Below are positions 23,730-28,894 of a stretch of 33,156 nucleotides of DNA, piece after piece. This DNA comes from a virus: IMG/VR virus record IMGVR_UViG_3300037042_003829, positions 1-33,156 of that record, one strand, 5' to 3'. Below the pieces are notes generated by a model. The model saw only the letters and a list, made by a program, of their open reading frames with translations. It was not told the origin of the DNA and did no database searches. Each line of letters begins with the position of its first letter. The first letter of the stretch is position 1. Position numbers and translations under genes: made by a program.

Positions 23730-24137
23730 ATGGGTGATACAGAACTAATATCATACCGTATACAGCAGAATGAAAAAGACAACATTCAACTGAAATCTGA
23801 TATACTGGAAATCAAACAGTCTTTATCACGCATGGAACAACGATTGGCAATCATACCTGAAAAAGGATTTGACTGCCCCCTTCATTTACTTCGTATGAAT
23901 CAATATGAAAAACGTCTGGAAACCATGGAAACTAAAATGGAAAGTGTCCATACAAAGATTATATCATGGTCAGCAGTTGCTGCAGTAAGTCTATTTCTTA
24001 TTAGTTCTTTTCTAGTTCCATATATAAATAAGCATATGAATGAAGCACCCCCTAAGACGACATGGAATGGTTTCCCTATGCCTAGTCCAATGCCCTTCCA
24101 GTATTCCACCAACGTCACTTCTTTAATATTGCAATAG
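23730..24137 (+). CDS. Coiled-coil membrane protein, XhlA-like (putative lysis)
   Basis: A 135-residue protein with an N-terminal coiled coil (NEKDNIQLKSDILEIKQSLSRMEQRL) and one strong membrane segment at about 77-99 (IISWSAVAAVSLFLISSFLVPYI). The coiled-coil-then-membrane plan resembles hemolysin XhlA of phage-like elements, a membrane partner in lysis. The C-terminal 35 residues are Pro/Met-rich. It precedes a lipoprotein gene, which strengthens a lysis or envelope role. No holin family is certain. Stop is TAG, rare in this window. Confidence 0.6.
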   Translation: MGDTELISYRIQQNEKDNIQLKSDILEIKQSLSRMEQRLAIIPEKGFDCPLHLLRMNQYEKRLETMETKMESVHTKIISWSAVAAVSLFLISSFLVPYINKHMNEAPPKTTWNGFPMPSPMPFQYSTNVTSLILQ

Positions 24138-24164
24138 CATACGTTACATTCGGACACATAAACC

Positions 24165-24896
24165 ATGAAGACATACCCCCTGACATACACACTGTTACTA
24201 ATCATTGCTATATTAACTGGACAGGGGTGTAGTGTTCTTCAACCAAACAAATCGAAAGCACAGGTTAATATTAAAAAGTTAGACCTTGTTAAACAGGTGG
24301 CATATACTACTGATTTATATTTAGTTAAAACAAATGTTCCTGCTGCTATTGATAGTAACAATAAGGTTATATCTATTGTTGGTGTTCCTAGTATAGTCCA
24401 AATGGAATCTGCCAAGAACAGTATATCAACCACGAATTTCCATGATATAGATAAGGCGATACAATCCGTTCAAAAAGAAGATAAACGTGTTGACGATAAT
24501 ATTGTAAAGGAAGCAAGTAAAGTCCCTGCCCTTGAACAAGAATTGTCCGAATACAAATCGTGGTTTGGTCTGGGTGGTATATTTCAATCAATTAAGCATT
24601 TTAGCATGTGGTTACTTGTTGCTGGTATAATATTTTTTATACTACGTATCCTTGCTACTGCCAATCCTGTTACGGCAGCAATCTTTGGAATCATTGAAAG
24701 CATTGTGTCATGGATAGTAAAAGGCATACATATACTTATTCCACGGGCAGTTGAAATGGTGACACATTCAAATTCAGCATTAAAGAAAGTGGTTACAGCA
24801 GTTGAAAATAATCAGTCTATTGTTGAACTGAAAACTGAATTAAAAGATAAAATGTCAACGGCAGAAAAAACTATAATCAAAGAACTTAAATTATAA
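24165..24896 (+). CDS. Lipoprotein with membrane segments, lysis/envelope candidate
   Basis: A 243-residue protein with a signal peptide and lipidation site: LLLIIAILTGQGC places Cys22 after a hydrophobic core, with a relaxed lipobox (GQG before Cys) as tolerated in Bacteroidota. A helical middle part is followed by a membrane segment (MWLLVAGIIFFILRILA, about 148-164) and another hydrophobic stretch (TAAIFGIIESIVSWIVKGIHILIP), then a C-terminal helix. Lipid anchor plus membrane helix could bridge inner and outer membrane, in the manner of a spanin, but no such family is recognised. It is a candidate part of the lysis block. Confidence 0.62.
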   Translation: MKTYPLTYTLLLIIAILTGQGCSVLQPNKSKAQVNIKKLDLVKQVAYTTDLYLVKTNVPAAIDSNNKVISIVGVPSIVQMESAKNSISTTNFHDIDKAIQSVQKEDKRVDDNIVKEASKVPALEQELSEYKSWFGLGGIFQSIKHFSMWLLVAGIIFFILRILATANPVTAAIFGIIESIVSWIVKGIHILIPRAVEMVTHSNSALKKVVTAVENNQSIVELKTELKDKMSTAEKTIIKELKL

Positions 24897-24897
24897 T

Positions 24898-25188
24898 ATG
24901 AATCGAAATGAAAGAATGGGTCTTGTAATATTAAGGGATGAACTGAATCGCTGCAAAGTTCATGTTCAACGTGTCATCGAATATACGAATGTAGTATCAC
25001 AGATACAACATAGGGAAGATAGGGATATTGCTTTACAATCACAGGAAGAACAGTTGGAATGCCATTTAGCAGAAACTAATGATGCCTTTGATAATCTGGG
25101 ATGGGTAATTGAAAATGAATGGGAATTGAATAAGGATAAAATAAAAAAAGATATGAAATTGCTAAGGAAAAGGAATTCTGTAAGTTAA
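24898..25188 (+). CDS. Small charged coiled-coil protein
   Basis: A 96-residue, highly charged and almost wholly helical protein (LRDELNRCKVHVQRVIEYTNVV; SQEEQLECHLAETNDAFDNLG; ELNKDKIKKDMKLLRKR). It starts one base after the lipoprotein stop, so it is in the same transcript, and is the last gene before the long gene-free stretch. It may work with the two membrane proteins before it. No family recognised. Confidence 0.6.
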   Translation: MNRNERMGLVILRDELNRCKVHVQRVIEYTNVVSQIQHREDRDIALQSQEEQLECHLAETNDAFDNLGWVIENEWELNKDKIKKDMKLLRKRNSVS

Positions 25189-25234
25189 GACTTAATTCTG
25201 TTATAATTCCCCCCCCCCTTTGAAAGATTATATG

Positions 25235-25262
25235 TTGACTTCTACTTATTATATGATATATT
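25235..25262 (+). promoter_or_regulatory. Promoter of a possible ~65-nt RNA
   Basis: TTGACT (25235-25240), 16-base spacer, TATATT (25257-25262). Transcription would begin near 25269 and meet the terminator at 25298-25334, giving an RNA of only about 65 bases. Either this is a small RNA or the terminator is a controlled attenuator. Confidence 0.55.
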
Positions 25263-25297
25263 ACTATCATTACAAAAAACTGTTATATAGTAGATAA

Positions 25298-25334
25298 TCC
25301 CCTAGAATGAAAGATTTTCTAGGGGACTTTTTTT
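25298..25334 (+). terminator. Intrinsic terminator after late block
   Basis: TCCCCTAGAA (25298-25307) pairs perfectly with TTCTAGGGGA (25317-25326), followed by C and seven T. It ends the late transcript and any RNA from the promoter at 25235. Confidence 0.92.
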
Positions 25335-25347
25335 ATTTGAAAAAATA

Positions 25348-25375
25348 TTGACGTTTGGTTTTTTTGTGTTATACT
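25348..25375 (+). promoter_or_regulatory. Strong promoter of the structured RNA
   Basis: TTGACG (25348-25353), 16-base spacer, TATACT (25370-25375), with start expected near 25382. The -10 region TGTGTTATACTTAT (25365-25378) is identical to that of the homing endonuclease promoter. No start codon with a convincing ORF follows for 600 bases, so the product is probably RNA. Confidence 0.75.
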
Positions 25376-25421
25376 TATTGGTATAGTTAATAGTTAAAAA
25401 ATATAATTAAACACTTAATGA

Positions 25422-25450
25422 ATAAAAAGTCGGTCAGACCGACGTATAAA
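25422..25450 (+). repeat. GTCGG-N5-CCGAC hairpin element, copy 2
   Basis: ATAAAAA, GTCGG (25429-25433), loop TCAGA, CCGAC (25439-25443), GTATAAA. It lies about 40 bases inside the predicted start of the structured RNA, in the same orientation relative to the transcript as copies 1a and 1b relative to the fibre genes. Confidence 0.8.
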
Positions 25451-25878
25451 CTGAAGTCGAACATATATAATTAAAACAAGTCTGTAATTAACAAAACATA
25501 ATTAATAATTAAAAGTTAGAATATGGTTGGTATTGCTGTAGTGGAATTCTACAACCAAGTGGAAATCAGTGAAAGGATTACGTGGAAGTCGTAAACAAGT
25601 AACTGGTGGATTGTTCAAGACCGTTTAACAAATTTGAACACTAAGATAAGGGTTAATAACACGTTAACTGATTCATATATCAAAATATGAACCACATGAA
25701 AGTCGGTATTTCATGTATGATTATTGTAAAAGTATAGTAATCTGTAGGTCTTAGTAAAATGTTCTTAGACTAGGAAAGTAAGTTAGAACTTGACTGAAAT
25801 AATTCTAGGTGATACTGAAATAAATATAAGGTATTTATATCAGGACATGAAAGTGTTCGTAAGTAGTAGATTTTTTTT

Positions 25879-25902
25879 AAACAGTTAATTCTGTTTTTTT
25901 TT
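25879..25902 (+). terminator. Terminator nested in a long-range stem
   Basis: AAACAG (25879-25884) pairs with CTGTTT (25891-25896) around TTAATT, and T continues to 25902. The hairpin lies inside larger helices, TAGTAGA (25864-25870) with TCTACTA (25906-25912) and GTTC (25855-25858) with GAAC (25919-25922), so folding of the flanks could affect whether transcription proceeds to the gene at 25987. Confidence 0.65.
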
Positions 25903-25986
25903 GATTCTACTAACTGAAGAACTTTTGTGTCCTGAAATAAATATAAGTAAAATAATTAAGTACATAGTACAGTAAATAAGGATATT

Positions 25987-26250
25987 ATGAATAGAAAACA
26001 GGAAGAATATAAAAGGAATAGATATAAAGAACTGTGTAAAGAAGAAGAAATAGAAATTAAAAACTATAAAGATTCTTCCATTGGTAAATATGAATATGAA
26101 CATAACCGTAAGAAATATTACTATAACTGTGATACAATTCATGTAAAATATTTAGTAAAGAAACGTAATGTTTATGGTAAGGGACCATATGGAATTGCTT
26201 TCTGTCATAGAAAAAGAATACAGGGTGGATTTAATACTTGTCCACGATAA
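25987..26250 (+). CDS. Small basic protein downstream of the structured RNA
   Basis: An 87-residue, very basic and Tyr-rich protein (MNRKQEEYKRNRYKELCKEEEIEIKNYK...NRKKYYYNCDTIHVKYLVKKRNVYGKGPYGIAFCHRKR). It could bind nucleic acid. It follows the structured RNA by about 85 bases and ends just before a strong terminator, so it is either expressed by readthrough from the RNA promoter or from a weak promoter (TTGTGT, 17 bases, TAAAAT at about 25926-25954). No family recognised. A role linked to the RNA is an attractive guess only. Confidence 0.6.
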   Translation: MNRKQEEYKRNRYKELCKEEEIEIKNYKDSSIGKYEYEHNRKKYYYNCDTIHVKYLVKKRNVYGKGPYGIAFCHRKRIQGGFNTCPR

Positions 26251-26255
26251 TAAAG

Positions 26256-26288
26256 AAACCCTTACTAAATTAACAGTAAGGGTTTTTT
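26256..26288 (+). terminator. Terminator between convergent genes
   Basis: AAACCCTTACT (26256-26266) pairs perfectly with AGTAAGGGTTT (26275-26285), T continuing to 26288. It starts six bases after the stop of the + strand gene and 23 bases beyond the end of the - strand gene at 26311. The - strand reading has a poorer T-tract but could work in both directions. Confidence 0.9.
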
Positions 26289-26310
26289 GTTTTATATATT
26301 TAATATTATT

Positions 26311-26448
26311 TTACTTCGTAATCACATCAATAATCTGTCTGGCATGTTTCTTGGATTCTGCCAGAAAACATATACCATTTCCAATAACATAGCAACTGCC
26401 ATCATATTCACCACTGTCCTTGATAATGTAACCTTTATAGTTTTTCAT
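26311..26448 (-). CDS. Small - strand protein, only gene on this strand
   Basis: A 45-residue protein, MKNYKGYIIKDSGEYDGSCYVIGN followed by GICFLAESKKHARQIIDVITK. The pattern YKGYxIxxxxxGxYxV...GICFLAESxxxARxxID is that of small phage proteins with a beta hairpin followed by one helix, and the composition is that of a real protein rather than a shadow. It has a matching promoter 67-95 bases upstream (26515-26543, - strand) and one copy of the hairpin element directly before the start. It is divergent from the genes at 26698 onward, a layout common in phage control regions. Confidence 0.7.
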   Translation of the reverse strand: MKNYKGYIIKDSGEYDGSCYVIGNGICFLAESKKHARQIIDVITK

Positions 26449-26450
26449 AT

Positions 26451-26480
26451 TTTATACGTCGGTTCTTCTGACTTTTTATT
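26451..26480 (-). repeat. GTCGG-N5-CCGAC hairpin element, copy 3 (inverted)
   Basis: On the - strand: ATAAAAA, GTCAG, loop AAGAA, CCGAC, GTATAAA, ending just before the ATG of the - strand gene at 26448. One base of the stem differs from the other copies. Thus this copy also lies in a sense leader. On the + strand it reads as a stem followed by TTTTTATT and could stop + strand readthrough. Confidence 0.75.
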
Positions 26481-26514
26481 CTTTGTTTTTTTATATTGTT
26501 TCTACCAACACCAT

Positions 26515-26543
26515 AGAATACTACATCCTATAAAAAGAATCAA
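26515..26543 (-). promoter_or_regulatory. Promoter for the - strand gene
   Basis: On the - strand, TTGATT (26543-26538), 17-base spacer, TATTCT (26520-26515). Start expected near 26508, giving a leader of about 60 bases that contains the hairpin element. A sequence related to the + strand promoters (TTGAxTxTTTTTxTAGGATxTAG) is found in it. Confidence 0.6.
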
Positions 26544-26594
26544 GACATTTTTTATACTATTTCCCTGTCAGTCAGGGTCCCTGTCCTATAATAA

Positions 26595-26697
26595 GACAGT
26601 TGACTTTTTTTGTAGGATATAGAAAAGAAAGAATATTATGATAAAGACAGTTGACTTTTTTTAAAAGTGTGGTAGGATATAGGAAAGAAAGAATATT
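26595..26697 (+). repeat. Tandem duplication of promoter and start region
   Basis: The stretch GACAGTTGACTTTTTTT, then GTAGGATATAG and AAAGAAAGAATATTATGATAAA, occurs twice in tandem (from 26595 and from 26646). The first copy lacks nine bases between TTGACT and TAGGAT, leaving a 7-base spacer that cannot serve sigma70. Copy 1 ends in a nine-codon micro-ORF, MIKTVDFF (26638-26664), which resembles the start MIKSLDSFF of the real gene. Confidence 0.8.
26651..26678 (+). promoter_or_regulatory. Promoter of the small membrane protein gene
   Basis: TTGACT (26651-26656), 16-base spacer, TAGGAT (26673-26678). Start expected near 26685, 13 bases before ATG 26698, with GGAAAGAAAG as the likely ribosome binding sequence. 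The same arrangement one repeat upstream has been broken by a 9-base deletion. Confidence 0.68.
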
Positions 26698-26865
26698 ATG
26701 ATAAAGTCACTTGATTCGTTTTTTAATATGCCTTGTTGGAATCGTCCCGTACCCGACACAAGGGAAGCAGGATGGGAAGGTATGGTAGGATTTATTTTAT
26801 GTGTAACAGTTGGTATCTGTATATTCCGACTTTTTAAAAATATTAAGAAAAAATATCTATTATGA
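26698..26865 (+). CDS. 55-residue single-pass membrane protein
   Basis: MIKSLDSFFNMPCWNRPVPD at the N-terminus, one membrane segment at about 30-46 (MVGFILCVTVGICIFRLF) and a basic tail (KNIKKKYLL), so probably N-out, C-in by the positive-inside rule. A promoter with a good -35 and -10 and a purine-rich leader directly precede it, which supports a real gene. It could be a holin-like or superinfection-exclusion protein; its size allows neither to be chosen. Confidence 0.62.
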   Translation: MIKSLDSFFNMPCWNRPVPDTREAGWEGMVGFILCVTVGICIFRLFKNIKKKYLL

Positions 26866-27020
26866 TGAAATGATTGGTATGGTGGTTTTTTTAATAGTGG
26901 TGGGGATTCCCGTGGTGGTGGTTGGAACGAAAGGACAGTCCTTTTAAAGAACATGATGAATGGTGTAAGGAACAGATAAAGGAACATATAAAAAAAATGA
27001 TGGATACCCCTGAACAATAA
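26866..27020 (+). pseudogene. Possible frameshifted or decayed small gene
   Basis: Two partial reading frames look protein-like: NDWYGGFFNSGGDSRGGGWNER in the frame of the preceding gene beyond its stop, and ERKDSPFKEHDEWCKEQIKEHIKKMMDTPEQ ending with TAA at 27018-27020 in another frame. They would join if one base were changed near 26925. Alternatives are a 25-residue hydrophobic peptide from ATG 26870 (MIGMVVFLIVVGIPVVVVG...) or a sequencing error. A real - strand gene is not supported. Confidence 0.35.
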
Positions 27021-27026
27021 CCGTTC

Positions 27027-27133
27027 TTGACTTTTTTCATTCATACCGTATACTATAGAAAGATGGTGATAGGTCCAATCCCTATTCCATCGGATGGATT
27101 CCATCGAATAACATATAACATATAACATAAAAC
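27027..27133 (+). promoter_or_regulatory. Promoter and leader with palindromes
   Basis: TTGACT (27027-27032), 16-base spacer, TATACT (27049-27054). The ~75-base leader holds TCCATC-G-GATGGA, a palindrome with a one-base centre, flanked by a second TTCCATCG, and a run of ACATATA repeats just before ATG 27134. The palindrome lies where an operator or a leader hairpin could act. Confidence 0.7.
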
Positions 27134-27682
27134 ATGAAAAATAGAACATTGTCAGACATTCAACTGGAACACAACCTGTATAGGTTCATGATGACTTCCA
27201 AACATAACTTCCTTCACATGGATAACACAGTGATTAACTGTCACTTCCAGACACTTATCTACGAAGGACTAACCCCCGAAGTGAAAAATATGGATACCAT
27301 TAAGGTATGGATATTTGAACTTCCAAGGGGGATAAATGGACTTACTACCACTTCCAATATTAATGATGACATGGAAGAAGAAGTTTTCTGTCTGTTAATC
27401 AATGAACATTTTCGTACAATTGTTGAAAGGATTAAGATTAAACACGATGACTGGAAGGATACATACAAACTAAAAGTTTTGGAAAGTCAGGTTGTAAAAA
27501 CGATGGAATCCATTCGACCCATCCTAAAGGTATCAACGTCTGTCATTAAAAAGGATGGGGTCATATATAAGAATCCCCCCATCAATATTATAAAATACAA
27601 GTGGAATGTGAAAAATGTTCGGACGAATCTTCTGAATCTTCGTAAGGAAGATAATCAAAATCCCCTTTACCAGTTGACATAA
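27134..27682 (+). CDS. Hypothetical protein with its own promoter
   Basis: A 182-residue protein of unknown function. The first half is mixed alpha/beta (FMMTSKHNFLHMDNTVINCHFQTLIYEGLTPEVKNMDTIKVWIFELP); residues about 75-110 are acidic and helical; the C-terminus is basic (KYKWNVKNVRTNLLNLRKEDNQ). It has a strong promoter and a strong terminator of its own, so it is a single-gene unit, which in phages is common for early or regulatory genes. No motif for replication, lysis or DNA binding is recognised. Confidence 0.72.
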   Translation: MKNRTLSDIQLEHNLYRFMMTSKHNFLHMDNTVINCHFQTLIYEGLTPEVKNMDTIKVWIFELPRGINGLTTTSNINDDMEEEVFCLLINEHFRTIVERIKIKHDDWKDTYKLKVLESQVVKTMESIRPILKVSTSVIKKDGVIYKNPPINIIKYKWNVKNVRTNLLNLRKEDNQNPLYQLT

Positions 27683-27739
27683 CAGTTATTATAGTATATA
27701 CTTTTTAAGTGGGTTTAGTGATGTTTGCCTACTTGTCAG

Positions 27740-27772
27740 GGACTAACCGATAAAAAGGTTAGTCCTTTTTTT
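27740..27772 (+). terminator. Intrinsic terminator
   Basis: GGACTAACC (27740-27748) pairs perfectly with GGTTAGTCC (27757-27765), then seven T. It ends the unit at 27134. Confidence 0.92.
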
Positions 27773-27796
27773 CTATTCTACATTAACATAATGTTC

Positions 27797-27833
27797 TTGA
27801 CTTTTTGCTAGATACCCCTATACTTATTTGGAT
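27797..27833 (+). promoter_or_regulatory. Promoter of a two-gene unit, nearly leaderless
   Basis: TTGACT (27797-27802), 16-base spacer, TATACT (27819-27824), then nine bases to ATG 27834. Transcription would start within two or three bases of the start codon. Confidence 0.72.
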
Positions 27834-28073
27834 ATGACAATAGAAAACATCTTATATGGAAAAACCCTTTTTAAGGATAGGGATGAAACTTACCACCAGA
27901 TTTATAATACGGTGGGACGTATCAACAACATTCAACGTAACCTAAATCAGTGGAATGATAGTATTGATAAACATTATAATAACAGGGATAGAATATCCTT
28001 GGGTAATCTATACCTACCCCTTCGTAAAATGACAGTTATGATTAGGGATTCTGTACAGGAAGGAAAAATATGA
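27834..28073 (+). CDS. Small helical protein
   Basis: A 79-residue protein, helical and charged (RDETYHQIYNTVGRINNIQRNLNQWNDSIDKHYNNRDRISLGNLYLPLRKMTVMIRDSVQEGK). The ATG at 27834 was chosen over a TTG at 27828 because it is the first ATG after the promoter. The stop overlaps the next start (ATGA), so the two products are coupled and may act together. Family not recognised. Confidence 0.65.
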   Translation: MTIENILYGKTLFKDRDETYHQIYNTVGRINNIQRNLNQWNDSIDKHYNNRDRISLGNLYLPLRKMTVMIRDSVQEGKI

Positions 28074-28306
28074 CACGTGAACAGATACTGGAACAGTTCT
28101 TTAATACACCACATTTTAAACTTTATCTTGAACTATATAAGAATTATACTGACCAAGGAATTATCAATAAAATGATGAAAGATTGTGGTCCCCATATGAA
28201 TGAATTATTCTTTTATAAAGGGGGTGAATTGGTTCTACAAATGGAAAAAACAAAAGATATGATGATGGAAGAATATAATACACTACATAGTCCGACAATA
28301 AAATAA
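28070..28306 (+). CDS. Small helical protein, coupled to previous gene
   Basis: A 78-residue, mainly helical protein (MTREQILEQFFNTPHFKLYLELYKNYTDQGIINKMMKDCGPHMNELFFYKGGELVLQMEKTKDMMMEEYN). It begins in the ATGA overlap with the previous gene and ends just before a terminator. Together they form a two-gene unit with a separate promoter. No known motif. Confidence 0.65.
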   Translation: MTREQILEQFFNTPHFKLYLELYKNYTDQGIINKMMKDCGPHMNELFFYKGGELVLQMEKTKDMMMEEYNTLHSPTIK

Positions 28307-28314
28307 AATAATAA

Positions 28315-28350
28315 AAAAACATAAAATATTTTATGTTTTTCTTTTTTTTA
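28315..28350 (+). terminator. AT-rich intrinsic terminator
   Basis: AAAAACATAAA (28315-28325) pairs perfectly with TTTATGTTTTT (28330-28340) around ATAT, followed by C and eight T. The flanking A-run makes it likely to work in both directions. Confidence 0.82.
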
Positions 28351-28358
28351 CTACTATA

Positions 28359-28373
28359 TATACTGTGACATCT
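28359..28373 (+). promoter_or_regulatory. -10-like box nine bases before a start codon
   Basis: TATACT at 28359-28364 lies nine bases before ATG 28374, as in the unit at 27834. No good -35 box is seen because the terminator occupies that position. TGACATC, seven bases of the TTGACATCA motif, lies directly before the ATG. Tentative. Confidence 0.4.
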
Positions 28374-28883
28374 ATGAATGATAAATCAGTCAATTTTAAT
28401 AAATCGGTGGAACTTGATAAAAAGTTAGTTCCCATTGCCCTTCGTAAATTTGGATATAATGGACCATGTATATCCATTGAAGGTACTGAATATGACACGA
28501 TGTTTGGTATTGATTTCCTTACAAAAGATGATAAAGGAATTCATACATTTGCTACCCGTATTAGGTATGCGAAGGAAGGTGGTAGATATTGGTCAGATTT
28601 TACAGTAAGACAGGAACTATATCCGAATACACCAAGTGAATATCTTAAAAGAACAAGTTCCATCAAGGAAGGTAGTTTATATCCAACATATACATTACAA
28701 GCATGGTTCACAGAAAAAGAAGAATTTGTAAGTGGTGCTGTCATAGAAACACAACACTTATATCATTTTATAAATAAATACTGGTCTTATGTGGGAACTA
28801 GTTATAGTGATAGACCATTCCTTACAATTGATTGGAATAAAATACAATCAAAGGGTTATCCCATTTCGATAATAAATAAATAA
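28374..28883 (+). CDS. Hypothetical alpha/beta protein
   Basis: A 169-residue protein of unknown function. The stretch IEGTEYDTMFGIDFLTKDDKGIHTFATRIRYAKEGGRYWSDFTVR (about residues 35-80) alternates strands and acidic residues in a way that could suit a nuclease-like core (E...D...ATRIRY), but the catalytic pattern is not clear enough to claim. ATG 28374 was preferred to GTG 28365. The stop lies in a run of AAATAAATAAATAAATAA, 11 bases before the first glycosyltransferase gene. Confidence 0.68.
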   Translation: MNDKSVNFNKSVELDKKLVPIALRKFGYNGPCISIEGTEYDTMFGIDFLTKDDKGIHTFATRIRYAKEGGRYWSDFTVRQELYPNTPSEYLKRTSSIKEGSLYPTYTLQAWFTEKEEFVSGAVIETQHLYHFINKYWSYVGTSYSDRPFLTIDWNKIQSKGYPISIINK

Positions 28884-28894
28884 ATAAATAAATT

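Larger units (their letters stand above)
25382..25902 (+). ncRNA. Large structured non-coding RNA (~520 nt), candidate
   Basis: Bounded by a strong promoter and an intrinsic terminator, with no ORF. Many local helices can be written: 25524-25528 with 25553-25557, 25538-25541 with 25549-25552, 25565-25570 with 25602-25607, 25578-25582 with 25590-25594, 25612-25618 with 25634-25640 (7 bp), 25672-25678 with 25685-25691 (7 bp), 25694-25701 with 25709-25716 (8 bp, perfect), and 25719-25724 with 25737-25742. Near the 3' end, 25832-25843 can pair with 25815-25826 or, as part of 25832-25847, with 25928-25943. Size and phage setting recall giant phage RNAs such as GOLLD or ROOL, but I cannot assign a family. 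Confidence 0.6.
25189..25986. other. Gene-free 800-base region: promoters, terminators, structured RNA
   Basis: No convincing coding sequence is seen here on either strand. The stretch holds a run of ten C at 25209-25218, a promoter at 25235-25262, an intrinsic terminator at 25298-25334, a second promoter at 25348-25375, one GTCGG-N5-CCGAC element at 25422-25450, many AT-rich ATAATTAA copies (25402-25510), a dense series of hairpins from 25524 to 25724 and a terminator inside a long-range stem at 25832-25943. The last ~80 bases are the leader of the gene at 25987. An origin of replication in the ATAATTAA-rich part cannot be excluded. Confidence 0.75.

Noticed and set aside
25601-25645. tRNA-like T-loop (GTTCAAGAC)
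   Set aside because: The flanking bases do not form a T-stem, no acceptor or anticodon arm can be drawn, and GTTCAA pairs better with TTGAAC downstream.
25382-25902. Group I intron
   Set aside because: The flanks are not parts of one gene and I could not find convincing P4-P7 core segments. The GIY-YIG gene is not inside or near it.
25885-26142. 85-codon - strand open frame
   Set aside because: Overlaps the terminator and the gene at 25987 and is a low-complexity Phe/Ile product of A-rich sense sequence.
26287-26622. 111-codon + strand open frame
   Set aside because: It starts in the terminator T-tract and is antisense to the 45-residue gene; its Phe/Ile-rich translation looks like a shadow.
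26661-27149. 162-codon open frame on the - strand
   Set aside because: It overlaps the membrane-protein gene and its promoter, is Phe/Ile/Pro-rich like a shadow of T/A-rich sequence, and has no start context or promoter.
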